A DNA stretch of 64,000 bases from Meconema thalassinum (taxonomy: Eukaryota > Arthropoda > Insecta > Orthoptera > Tettigoniidae). Made by a program: the position numbers and the translations under genes. Below the pieces are notes generated by a model. That model did no database searches, was not told where the DNA came from, and saw nothing but the letters and a program-made list of their open reading frames with translations. Each line of letters opens with the position of its first letter. The first letter of the stretch is position 1. The DNA is taken from assembly GCA_946902985.2 (NCBI GenBank), contig OX336389.2, positions 1,079,715,788-1,079,779,787 of the forward strand, written 5' to 3'. Positions 9,896 through 20,338 of this stretch are shown here, piece by piece.

Positions 9896-11250
9896 GCCCG
9901 GCCTTGCAGCTAAGCAACATTAATCATGCTATTTTTTTTTCAGTGAAAGAAGAGCTTCAACCAGTACTAATATGTTTTTTCTAAACCTCGCCATTTTTTT
10001 TCACAGGCATCGTCACCAGATACAGAAAACTGGTGACAGGAATTTCACTACCATATAGCAGTGGCATATTATTTACAGCATGTCATGATGTGTACTATTT
10101 ATTTTTATTTTTTATATACGTCAACTTGCACTAATCCCGACACACTCGCAAACACTCACCACATTTTTCTTTTTCAGCTACACACTCCAAAATAAATCTG
10201 CACAGCAGGACTGGTGCCTGTGGGGTACCAGGCTTACTGGCGGATCAGCTAAAATATAAACACATAAAGCGTCAAAATGCGACGCAGATTACGACAATGA
10301 GGGCGCAACCGATTTGTGGCAGTGACTCTCATTGTCAAGTGTGAAAGCATTCACCCACAGAGGATGCTTCACAGACTAGGTATTAAGCATACATGCAAGC
10401 GGTACGACCACTATACCGTACCAAGGAGTGGCCGTACAGAATCAGCCGTGAGACGGCAAGAGTACGTACAGACGGGTAGCGTGCACGCGAGGTACCTCAC
10501 AAAAACTATAATTATAAGGGATTAGCGCGATTAAGTAGACATAAGACCACTGTAATTCATAATTTTTAAGGATAAACTTTATACAATTTTTCCACTAGAC
10601 ATAAGGTCATTGTAATTTATAATTTTTCAGGATACACTTTATACAATTATACACTATATATCTTTTTTTTTGTTTATCAAGATGCCAATGTACGTAATGT
10701 GTATGATTTGTTTTCTTTCATCTTTCCTTCTTCTAACTTCCCCATTTGTCAGGGTGTTCCGTTTTTTCCCAAACCAATAAACGTCTTTTGAATATTTCCC
10801 TTAAATTATACCCTGGAACACCCATTTTTCTATTTTCTTCTACCTTTCTTATTGCAGGGAGCACTTTTTCCCTAAGATAGGGCGGACGACGCCATCATCC
10901 GTTCGGCCCTGGGTTTTTCCTCCCTGCACAGCTATGTAACACATCACCGTCAGAAACCATGTTTTTTTTTAGAACTAGCAATATGCCAGCAATAGAAAGG
11001 GCAATTTTTTTTACATGTCGAATTTATTTTGTCAATTTTTTCCCAATGTTAATCAAATCTTTCGCAATGTCAATTTTTTTTTGTTTGTTTTTTTCACAAT
11101 GTCAATGTATACATATATCTGTAAATCCCATAACCCTCCCCTCTGAACACGGGCTGACCTCACACCCACACTTCGATACGACGCCACCAGGAGATACGAG
11201 GGGGTTTCGAGGACCACTACGTCAACATCCCAACTTCCAGTTCCGTTCCC
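9896..11250 (+). other. 3' interior with polypyrimidine-AG motifs
   Basis: Splice-acceptor-like motifs recur: a T9 run plus CAG ending at 9943, T8-CACAG ending at 10006 with a TACTAAT branch-like motif at 9965, and TTTTTCTTTTTCAG ending at 10177. Further T-rich runs lie at 10663, 10960 and 11070. The ORF at 10959-11390 runs into the LTR and has no family motif. Two similar AT-rich pieces (about 10540-10590 and 10600-10650) repeat the wording ATAAG..CATTGTAATTTATAATTTTT. Confidence 0.5.
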
Positions 11251-11285
11251 GTTCGCGAGGACGCGAACAAATGAAGGAAGACTCT
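11251..11285 (+). other. Hairpin and polypurine tract before the 3' LTR
   Basis: GTTCGCG-AGGA-CGCGAAC (11251-11268) is a perfect 7-bp stem with a 4-nt loop. It is followed by the purine-rich AAATGAAGGAAG (11269-11280), the likely plus-strand primer, five bases before the LTR. Confidence 0.6.
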
Positions 11286-12158
11286 TGTACAGCATCCCAG
11301 GGGTATGCACCCCTTGGAGACCATCCCCCCGGCATCTGGCTAAATCCCCTAAAATGGCAACCCTTGGAAAGCCGGGGCAACATCCATTAATACTGTAAGG
11401 ACAGCTTGCTACTCCATAAAGCAGCTCAAGCCTTACGTAATCATTACACTCAGCGACATAGTATTAAACTAGTAACTGGGCCAATACATTGCTGACAGCA
11501 GGGCGTCAGAAGGTATAAGAAGACGTCCTAATGAGGTCAAACGCTCTCTTCATTGTCAGTGCTCCATCGAGACGGCCGAGGCTACGCTGGTGTCAACCGA
11601 GGTGAGTCAGTCAATCGTGTTCAGAATTCCTATTTTGTAACCTGTAACCCAACACTTGTACACATTGTGAACATAATCTTATTCCCTACAAGGGACCCAC
11701 ACTCAGAATCACAGACCAATAAAACACTTGGTCCACACTCTACACTAGCATTACTGTTATACGCCTCTTTACATCCCAACGCCCTTCCTTATTCCCGTCA
11801 CGTAAAGACGTGACGGACAGTAGGCCATTAGCGCTAACTCAGGTACCTTTGTGTTTCTCGAGCCGGGTCGGCTGCCAACAAGCAGCGCGTGCCACTCGGC
11901 TGATACAAGCAGCTTCAATTACATAATAAGCAGTCAGCTGAGCTAAGCGACCAGCACAGCGACCCTGTGCAGAGGGTCCCATCCCCTCAAACACTACCAC
12001 ATTATTTATAGGAACGCCCCCTAGTTCCTAGCACACCACAACACTCTACACTGGTCAGCTTACCCTGACAAGGGAAGCTACCCTTTTAGGCACCACTTTA
12101 TAAATTAGTACAACAACTCTCTCTTTTAGATCCACCCCCAAATAAGGGATCTAAAACA
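11286..12158 (+). repeat. 3' LTR
   Basis: The right long terminal repeat, same length as the left and offset by exactly 9648 bp throughout. Its AATAAA at 11718-11723 would end the element transcript. ACAG follows as the target duplication. Confidence 0.95.
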
Positions 12159-12450
12159 ACAGTGTCGTCAAGCCATGTTCAGGCAATAGTAATGTTAGGT
12201 AAGGGGTTCGAACCCTTGCTTCCTTGTACAGGATTAGTTTTTACTCAACAGCAACCCATAATACTATACTTTGAAACATGTCACATCTCATTTCAAAATG
12301 TCAACTGTATCGTTTTCTAAGACCCCAGCTGCTGGCTAGTAGCTAGCAGACAGTGCAACAGAAACAGTGTCACCATGTTCATTCTTTAAAATAATTCAAC
12401 ATTTATTATTCTTTTTCTTATTATTGTTCATTAAGAGTAGTGTAAAGTTG

Positions 12451-12596
12451 TCTTTGTGACGTAACGGATATAATAGTTAGCTGGCACTCTAAATCTCTTG
12501 AGTTCAATTCGAGCTTTAACATAAAATTTTAAAAGTATATTAGAACTAAAACAGGTCTACTCAGTCTCGGGTGATCCAAATAAGTAAATATGGTTT
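12451..12596 (+). repeat. Degraded tRNA-derived SINE copy
   Basis: A tRNA-like head (GTGACGTAACGGATA... with a weak B box AGTTCAATTCG) is followed by ACAGGTCTACTCAGTCTCGGG. This matches the body of the SINE at 46972-47240 (ACGGGGTCTACTCAGCCTCGGG). Confidence 0.6.
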
Positions 12597-14534
12597 AATT
12601 CACACTTTAACGATAGAACACGACGGTTTTTTTATTTTTTTTAAATAATGATAGCCATTTTGTTCATTTTCACATTTCACACATTGCCATTTGTCAATTT
12701 TCCATGTACACAATTTGAAAATGTCAGTTTAAAGTTTTTGGATTTCATGATACGGAAGCAAGAATATTCCATTTTGTTGTTTACACATTTGTCAATTTCC
12801 CATTTACATTTTTTAAATGTCAGTTTTAAGTTTTTAAATTGTGTTGATATGGAAACATGGATTTCCTATTTTTTCCATATCACAGACGACACGTTTATGA
12901 TTTAGTCCATGCTGAAAGTTTAGTTTTGTAAAACACACATTTGCTGATTAAAAATTTTCTTGAAATCACCTTAATGAAAGTGCTTGGCCATGGCAATAGT
13001 GCATTCTCTTTCTATTTGTTTCCAAAAACGTATAGGCCTACTACTACTACTACTACTGTAGGTAAGACTGTTTTACAAAATAACACCTATCTACCGCTGC
13101 ATTTAAAAAAAACACAAGTGTTAAAAAAACAACTACAGTATACTATTTACCATTTGCTATATACATTAAATAACCCACCATCCTACCTTGCCGTGTTTGC
13201 TTTGGTTGAACAATTAATGCCACACACACACACACACACACACGCTTTCTCTCTCTCTCTCTCTATCATTCTATCTATAGTCATACATTCACACAACCAT
13301 ACCTGTCTTTGAAAAACAAATACAACCACGCTATTTATCCTTGACATGCACTCTTATCCCAAATAACTTTTAGTTATACATTTAACATTTACTATTACAA
13401 AAAAAATGTTTCCACTATTTACAATTACAAAAATGAATATTTACAAAATACTAAATCTACTGGTTGCAAAAAAGCCATGTCTCTAAACAATAAAATATAG
13501 AAGTCACACCTCCACCTCGTGGTTATAAGCCTATGGTAGGCTAATGCATAGGTCATTCATCTGCACTCATTTGCTATCCATCAAGGTAAAAATTCATTTT
13601 CTCTGTTCCACAAGATACAAATTTGATTGCTGGATTGTATCCTGCACTGTTTATGCGATATAGCTTTGCCAGTTCATAAAACCGCTAGGTAGTTCTCTAC
13701 ATATAGCAATTTTACCACTGCTCTACCTACGCCTTTTGCTCTTTTGGCTTTCTTACAGTCTAGTGTGTGATAGACAGCATTAACTGTATATCAAACCCAG
13801 TTCACCTTTGTATTTGTAATCCAAGTAATAATTTGAAAAGATACAAATGTAATCAGTTTTGAACGTTATCTCTGTTTTGTTTTGTTTAATATGTTTATGA
13901 CATGCATATTAACCTGAAATCGAACCCTGGTGAAAAGGCTAACAGTTTAACCACTACACCACCATGTCCTTGTTTCTTAGTTTGACTCGTTCTAGGTCTC
14001 AGACCTGGAAATCGAGTTAAGACCACCAGTACAAGAGCTTTAAGTGCTTAACACTGCAACACAAAATGGATAGCTGGTAACATTATACAACCGGAAATGA
14101 TTATATTTCTGTTAGCAATGCATTTTGTCATCAGCCTACTGTCTGAGCACTGACAGCAACACAGTTTAGTTTAGAACATGCAAGTGTGTGTGTATAGATT
14201 ATTAGCCTCAAGTATTTAAAGCTTGTTGTGTGTAGCGACCATCTTGTCCCGGTAATCACTGAGCATTTTTGTGTTTTAGCTATCCTCTTTAACCAATCAA
14301 TTAAAGATAGTCTACTCTTAATTCTTGAATAGATAAATCAAATTTGTGTACACCGTTCGTCATTTATTAACCCATACCTGCAACCTATACTCTCTCTATA
14401 TTGCAGTTTGATTTGAAAAACAAGTTTCAATGGTAAAAGGCTTGTCAATCACCATACATGTAGCCTACACTAATTCTTTCTCTACCTAGCTATGTTTCAT
14501 CACACACATGGTAAACATCTCACATGTTCGTATC
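12597..14534. other. AT-rich DNA without recognised genes
   Basis: Contains a CTA run (about 13040-13057), a (CA)n-(CT)n microsatellite (13222-13264) and a tRNA-like SINE head on the minus strand at about 13918-13975 (A box GGTGTAGTGG, B box GGTTCGATTTC). The ORFs at 12648-12905 and 12941-13312 look fortuitous. Confidence 0.5.
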
Positions 14535-15890
14535 CGATTATTAGTTTATAAAATCTCAGGTCGATGACCTTGATGTATTGGGTATTTTGGGTAAATTCAT
14601 TGGCCATGGGGAAGGGTTGAACATTCTAAGTCCTAAAACACCTCACATGTTGATATTCGATTATTAGTTTATAAAATATTAGGTCAATGACCTTGCTGTT
14701 TTGAATCCTTTGAGTAAATTCGTTGGTCATGGAAAAGGGTTGACCATCCTGAGTCCCATGACACCTCACTTGAGCCTCTCTGATTATTAGTTTATAAAAT
14801 CATAGGTCAATGACCTTGCTGTTTTGAATCTTTTGGGTAAATTCATTGATCATTGAAAAGGGTTGACCATCCTGAGTCCTATAACACCTCACTTGACCCT
14901 CTCTGATTATTAGTTAGCGAGATATTAACAAAAGTGCAGTTAGGCCCTTTTGACATAAATAAATAATATATTCAAAAACAGAATGTCACCTCAAGTCCAA
15001 CGACCTCTCATACAGGTCCCTAGCCCTATTGATTCATGAGATATTAAAAAGCTAATGACCTTAAATCTTTTGGGTAAATTCGTTGGTCATGGAAAAGGGT
15101 TGACCATCCTGAGTCCCATGACACCTCACTTGAGCCTCTCTGATTATTAGTTTATAAAATCATAGGTCAATGACTTTGTTGTTTTGAATCTTTTGGGTAA
15201 ATTCGTTGATCATGGAAAAGGGTTGACCATCCTGAGTCCTATGACACCTCACTTGACCCTCTCTGATTAATAGTTAGCGAGATATAAACAAAAGTGCAGT
15301 TAGGCCCTTTTGACATAAATAAATAATATATTCAAAAACAGAATGTCACCTCAAGTCCAACGACCTCTCATACAGGTCCCTAGCCTTATTGATTCATGAG
15401 ATATTAAAAAGCTAATGACCTTAGATCTTTTGGGTAAATTCGTTGGTCATGGAAAAGGGTTGACCATCCTGAGTCCTATGACACCTCACTTGACCCTCTC
15501 TGATTATTAGTTAGCGAGATATCAACAAAAGTGTAGTTAGGCCCTTTTGACATAAATGAATAATATATTCAAAAACAGATTGTCACCTCAAGTCCAACGA
15601 CCTCTCATACAGGTCTCTAGCCTTATTGATTCATGAGATATTAAAAAGCTAATGACCTTAGATCTTTTGGGTAAATTCGTTGGTCATGGAAAAGGGTTGA
15701 CCATCCTGAGTCCTATGACACCTCACTTGACCCTCTCTGATTATTAGTTAGCGAGATATTAACAAAAGTGCAGTTAGGTCCTTTTGACATAAATAAATAA
15801 TATATTCAAAAACAGAATGTCACCTCAAGTCCAACGACCTCTCATACAGGTCCCTAGCCTTATTAATTCATGAGATATTAGTTTTGGATC
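14535..15890. repeat. Higher-order tandem array of 123-bp and 237-bp units
   Basis: Unit starts, anchored on the TGATTATTAG motif, lie at 14535, 14658, 14781, 14904, 15141, 15264, 15501 and 15738. The spacings are 123, 123, 123, 237, 123, 237, 237, with a final partial unit. Short units carry TTTATAAAAT...AGGTCAATGACCTT. Long units replace this with a block (TTAGCGAGATATTAACAAAAG... to CATGAGATATTAAAAAGC). All share the same 3' part, GGGTAAATTCGTTGGTCATGG and GGGTTGACCATCCTGAGTCC. No ORF spans it. Confidence 0.93.
14558..14816. promoter_or_regulatory. IR-1 palindromes like ecdysone response elements
   Basis: AGGTCAATGACCT, two AGGTCA half-sites inverted with a 1-bp spacer, occurs at 14681-14693 and 14804-14816. 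Near versions are at 14558-14570 (AGGTCGATGACCT) and 15164-15176 (AGGTCAATGACTT). This is the ideal IR-1 element bound by EcR/USP in insects. It recurs because it lies in the 123-bp unit; use in vivo is only an inference. Confidence 0.5.
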
Positions 15891-16079
15891 TTTTGGTAAT
15901 TAAAAAAAAATAACTCATCTATAAATCATTATTCAAAAACTCCGCCCGCTTACAAAAAAACCAAGTGCGCATGCGTAAAAAAAACAAAAAACAAACATGT
16001 TAATTCATAGTAGCAATCGGCTCTTCACATGCGTTTCATGTGGAACAACGTTTAATTTCATCATAGCATTAGAGACCAT

Positions 16080-16300
16080 GGGCCAGTCCATAGGGACCAG
16101 TCCAAAGGGACGGTCTAAAGGGATCGGTCTAAAGGGACTCATCCATAAGGACCTGTCAACAAGGACCTGTCCACAAGAACCTGTCAACAAGGTCTCGTCC
16201 ACAAGGACCTGTCCACAAGGACCTGCCCACAAGGACTCGTCCACAAGGACCTGTCAACAATAACCCATCAACAGGGGCCCGACAGCAGGGGGCTCGTCAA
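16080..16300. repeat. 15-bp minisatellite
   Basis: Variants of CCACAAGGACCTGTC repeat about 14 times. The 5' end is more diverged (CCAAAGGGACGGTCT) and the centre most regular (16145-16255). The ORFs across it on both strands (15997-16263, 16005-16244) are a by-product. Confidence 0.9.
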
Positions 16301-16324
16301 CAATAACAGGGTTCTCACCTCAAG

Positions 16325-16600
16325 GCCTAACTTGCCCCTCTTTGATTATTGGTTTGCAGAACAACGTTACATTCCATATCGGCATTCAAACTCTCACATG
16401 TTGCAATTGGAAAGAGAGATTCTCTAAAAATTTAATTTCACCCCTTAGTAGGGTAGGTTTTATTTTTGGGGTTGAAATATGTTGTCCATTGGAAAGGGGG
16501 TGTCTGCCCGAGTTCAATGACACCTCATTTGTCAAAATCCGACCATAAGTTCGAGAGATATCGCACTGCCGCCATCTTGTGAGGTGGGGAGGTGGAGGTG
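16325..16600. repeat. Diverged relative of the 123-bp array with a YY1-like motif
   Basis: CCCCTCTTTGATTATTGGTTT and a later AATGACACCTCATTTG resemble the edges of the 14.5-kb units. Near the end, ACTGCCGCCATCTTGTG (about 16566) matches the motif repeated through 44.6-45.8 kb and 55-62 kb, linking the two repeat systems. Confidence 0.5.
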
Positions 16601-18310
16601 GGTATAGAACTGTCCAAAACACACTACTCATTGGAGACATGAATCTTGAGATTATTTTTTATTGAGGTCAAGAACACGTGATGATAGATGTTGTAATAAT
16701 AATAATATAGTATGGCCTCGGGTGCCGGATGCAAGCTTTGTTAATTAACACCCAGAGGGCAGCTTGCGTGTCGAATTTAATGCTCCATGGAGCCCTATGA
16801 ATGTCAAGGAGGTTAGATATCTAAGCTCCTTGACGCTATACCGCTTTCTAGTAGAGAAATGAGGAACTTTGTGTTGGCGGAAAATTCCGAGATTAATTTT
16901 GCCATTATGAACACGGCCTACTGAATTCAAATAGGTTCTTTAACATGCCAACAACGTATGACATGAGTATCGTGATTTTTGTCGCCTTTCAGAAATCACT
17001 TACCATGGCCAGGAGCGAACCTGCAAGCTTGGGGTTGATAGTCCGACACTATAACCACACACCCACCGTGGCAAGCATAGATGTGGTGATGATCCATAAT
17101 TCATTTTTGATATTTTCCGCGACAGACTTATAGTTCGGCTTTTACTTTGAACTCGCGAGATAACTCAGTAAAATATAATTTCCTGTAATATTTATTTTAG
17201 AAATCTCCTAATTGGTGAGCAGATTTGTACGATAGGAATCTGGGAGGAAGATGTTTGGACAAGGGTGGTACAATGTCTTTGACTTTTCATAACTATCATG
17301 TTTAGGTACAGTAAGATTAGCAGCAGGATTCTGACCAGGTTAGGGTAGATGGTTCACGCAATGCACACTGGATAATCATATATATAAAACGCTAAGGTGT
17401 ATGTTTCACAAAAATCAAGCTCTTAATACAGAGGGAGTTAGAAGCTGAGGTTTGTGTTAAGAATCTTCCATATCGTCTCAATAGTTGAGGTTAAGTCTTA
17501 CATTTCTTGAAAAGTAAACGGAAGTATATTTATTTGTTTATAAAGTGTTTTTAAACAAATAAACAAGACTATACCCCTGCCAGATTAGTGTCACGTCCAG
17601 CCCGCATAACAGATACGCTGGGCGGGAGATTTAACACAGGCGAGATTTATCGCACAGGTCCTCTACAGTAGTTTTATCTTAAAACTAGCACTAGTGCCCG
17701 GCTTCGCCCGGTGGACTTATTTGTTTTATGGATGATAATGAATACACTACAGAACTAGCACATGATACTTAAACAGAAAAAAATATCTTAAAAATATAAC
17801 TTTTTGTGGTGGTGGTGGTGGTGGTGGTGGTGGTGGTGGTGGTGGTGGTGTTGGTGGTGATAAGCAGTACAGTATAATTGACGTAACATTCAGTTTATTT
17901 TCCCATAATGATAATAATGAATAGGGAAACTGCTATTTTGTAACTACAGCACTGACACATGCAATTTACAAACAAATTTTTAAAAAATGATTAGAAAGAG
18001 AAGTGAGTGAAATAAAAGACACGGCCTAGGGCCTATATCTCATTGGCTGTTAGAAATGTAGATACCAATAGTGTCGTCTTTAGTCGCATAGCCCCGTAGG
18101 AAAATAATCAGAGCACTTTGGAAAACTTCGGCTGTCCCAAGCTACTGAGGTAGCAATAGTATCATTTATCGCCACATAGCGCTCAACGATAAGGTTCGGA
18201 ATAATTGAAGGTAAATTTGAAAGCACCAACGCTTATTGCAGCTGGTAACCTCAGTGTACTGTTTTAATTTGTTAGCTTAACAAGAGTTTAGTGCTTTTTA
18301 ATCGGTCATT
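16601..18310. other. No recognised gene; GGT microsatellite
   Basis: A (GGT)n run of about 15 copies lies at 17807-17861. A GC-rich motif, GTGCCCGGCTTCGCCCGGTGG (about 17693), stands out in AT-rich DNA and looks like a fragment of a dispersed repeat. Short ORFs (16945-17133) have no motif. Confidence 0.4.
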
Positions 18311-18312
18311 TA

Positions 18313-18425
18313 TTCCAGGATTAGGGCATAACCCAGCTCTTTTGGGTACATTCGGGTTGACCGACTGAATTGCACTAAACGCTTGTTTACTAAGGCAACA
18401 CTGAAAAATGGCTTCAAACCCCACA
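18313..18425 (+). repeat. Dispersed 110-bp repeat, copy 1
   Basis: CAGGATTAGGGCATAACCCA... through GGCAACACTGAAAAATGGCTTCAAACCCCA matches 27521-27632 in the same orientation with a few differences. It borders the fold-back repeat directly. Confidence 0.8.
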
Positions 18426-18430
18426 ATGTT

Positions 18431-19117
18431 TGTTAGCTTATTTTATGTTCGACCCTCACTATTATGTGTTAGAAAACTGTATAATAATGATGGTCATTAT
18501 AACACCGTTTTTCATTATGATACAGTTTCTCCAGCCAATCAGAGCTCGTTCATTGACCAATTAGGTAACGATACCTTCGCGCATGCACTCAAAATCCAAC
18601 ATGTCGGACATAAACACAACATCGAACTATAATAAATTACCGACATGGAATACCGTCCATATGTTCGCGTAAATAAACTGGCGAATATGAGACAAGAAAT
18701 AGCACTGTACCGGTACCTTAATATCCCCAAAACCAATTTCTACATAGCGCGTGGTTTTGACACGACTTCAGTGACAGTTTTACTGAATACTGGTGCGCAA
18801 TCTGAACATATGGTATTGAAGCACACAGAGCACATGCGTCGGTTGTCCAGAGAGCTTGGACAAGATAGATATACTACCCACCGCAGCACCCGATCACAAC
18901 GTTCTACTGTAGTGACTGAACAGATATTTATGAATATTTATGTTAAAACATATAATAAAGTTATAATTATCGTCGAACATAAACAGTCGTATGCAACTCG
19001 CCTATAATGGTAATTAAGACACTCGTATGGAAATTATAAAACTCGCATACGCTCGTTTTATAAAAATACTCGTGTCTTAATTATAGCCATTATAGGCTCG
19101 TTGCATAATGTACTATT
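18431..19117 (+). repeat. Fold-back repeat family, copy 1
   Basis: About 685 bp matching the reverse complement of 43700-44352. It contains short inverted ends TTATGTTCGAC (18443-18453) and GTCGAACATAA (18972-18982), an internal hairpin around AAACTGTAT...ATACAGTTT (18474-18538), and a 116-bp terminal palindrome (18991-19106). The 120-codon ORF at 18645-19007 is not preserved in copy 2, which differs by a 5-bp indel (CCGGT), so the unit is probably non-coding and non-autonomous. Confidence 0.8.
18991..19106. repeat. 116-bp palindrome ending the fold-back repeat
   Basis: The arms ATGCAACTCGCCTATAATGG...AATTAAGACACTCGTAT and their complement meet around ACTCGCATACGCTCG. Mismatches are few. The palindrome at 43711-43826 has the same length. 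Confidence 0.9.
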
Positions 19118-19175
19118 ATAAAATTGTAACAATATTTGGATATTGGGTAACGAGCTTGAAATGGTTACTCTAAAG

Positions 19176-19954
19176 CAGCTGTTCTCAAACGCTTTTCGTT
19201 CGCGGCACTCTGTTTCGCTATGCTGAATATAGCGGCACACCCCAACATATACAAATAACTGTGGAAGTCAAAAGTTAAAAAATATGATCTTGGAATGTGT
19301 CATCTCACAGCTGATACCGACATCTGTTCAGTCTTATTTTAGAACAACTTTCTGTTTTGGAGAATAAACTGCAAGAATATTTTCCTTCCCTCAACGTGAA
19401 CGAATGCGACTGGATTCGCAATCTCTTTGCCGTTACTGCTGAGGACACAAAACACCTACCATTGGAAGAGGCAGAAGAATTGGCTGAACATCAAGCCGAT
19501 CGACCTTTGAAGCTGAAATTTTGGGAAGAAACACTACTTCAGTTCTGGATTTCAGTGAAGAGAGAGTTCTCAGTGTTATCAGAGCATGCCATAACTCGTA
19601 TATTAATGCATTTTCAACATCCTGTGTGAACAGGGATTTTCGGCACTGATCTGCATTAAAAATAAGAAACGCGAGTGACTGCTTTCTGTAGACCAAGAAT
19701 TTCGGATGTGTTTGTCTGCGATTCCTCCCCGCATTTAAAAGTGAGCAAGCCCATATTTCCCAGTAAACTGCAAAAATGGTGTAATATTATTGACAGAGCA
19801 TCTTATTTTTTGGATTACTACTGCATGTATGCTTACGCCCTTCTGATAAATAGTATTACTAAAATATTGAATACACAAGCACTTTCTTTCGCAGCACAGT
19901 CCAACAATTTCACGGCACTCTAGTGTGTCGCGGTGCACACTTTGAGAATCCCTG
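19176..19954 (+). mobile_element. Short hAT (Charlie-like) element remnant
   Basis: The ends are CAGCTGTTCTCAAACGC at left and, complemented, CAGGGATTCTCAAAGTG at right, the CAG..RTTCTCAAA ends of Charlie-like hAT elements. The two 8-bp flanks, CTCTAAAG and CTCTGTTC, agree in only four bases, so the duplication is decayed or absent. At 779 bp the element keeps only the transposase C-terminus. Confidence 0.75.
19340..19745 (+). pseudogene. hAT/ZBED5-like transposase C-terminal fragment
   Basis: An open stretch at 19357-19629 reads like the end of ZBED5/Charlie transposases: KLQEYFPSLNVNECDWIRN, then LPLEEAEELAE, then KLKFWEE and QFWISVKREF. After a frame change at about 19620 it continues CEQGFSAL and the KNKKRE signature, with an in-frame stop, then LSVDQEF. 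That block is the dimerisation (HATC) region. The BED finger and the DDE residues are absent. It is a dead fragment. Confidence 0.8.
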
Positions 19955-20325
19955 CTCTGTTCACAATGCCCAGTACTCATAAACCAAATCCTATTTAACT
20001 TATCCATTTCGGAGACAGACAGGTTTTACTCCGGGTACTCCGGTTTTTCCTGTCACAATTTCATTTCAGCAACGCTCTCCACTATCATTTCATTTCATCT
20101 GTCATTCATTTAATCATTGCCTCAGGGGAGTGCGACAGGCTTCGGCAGCCGGCACGGTTCATATCCTCGCCACTAGATGGGGGATTCATTCATTCCATTC
20201 CCTGACCCGGTCGGTCGACTGGAAGCAGGCTGTGGATTTTCATTTTTCATTTGAGACTGTTTTGCCTTTCAGCGTCCAGTGTGGCCTTCACGCCTCTGTT
20301 TGAGAACATGTCACCTTCATGATCC
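19955..20325. other. Unassigned GC-moderate repeat-like segment
   Basis: About 20020-20280 is denser in GC than its flanks and contains TCATTCATT-type short repeats (20100-20200) and GACCCGGTCGGTCGACTGG. It looks like the 3' end of a dispersed element on the minus strand, but no second copy exists in the window. 20281-20325 is probably LINE 3' sequence. Confidence 0.35.
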
Positions 20326-20338
20326 CCTATTGGCAGTT

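Larger units (their letters stand above)
1634..12162 (+). mobile_element. LTR retrotransposon, Gypsy-like, pol largely deleted
   Basis: Two direct repeats of exactly 873 bp (1638-2510 and 11286-12158) both begin TGTACAG and end CTAAAACA. They are flanked by the same four bases, ACAG, at 1634-1637 and 12159-12162, a target-site duplication typical of Gypsy or BEL elements. A primer-binding-site candidate lies one base inside the left LTR. The interior, about 8.8 kb, is clearly more GC-rich than its surroundings. It holds a gag-like ORF, an overlapping second ORF and only the C-terminal GPY/F module of a Gypsy-type integrase. I found no protease, reverse transcriptase or RNase H. The LTRs look identical wherever compared, so insertion was recent and the element probably moved using proteins supplied in trans. 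Confidence 0.93.

Noticed and set aside
15997..16263. Thr/Cys-rich protein
   Set aside because: Translation of a 15-bp minisatellite; the other strand is open as well.
18645..19007. 120-codon ORF of the fold-back repeat
   Set aside because: Disrupted in the second copy by a 5-bp indel, so not maintained as coding.
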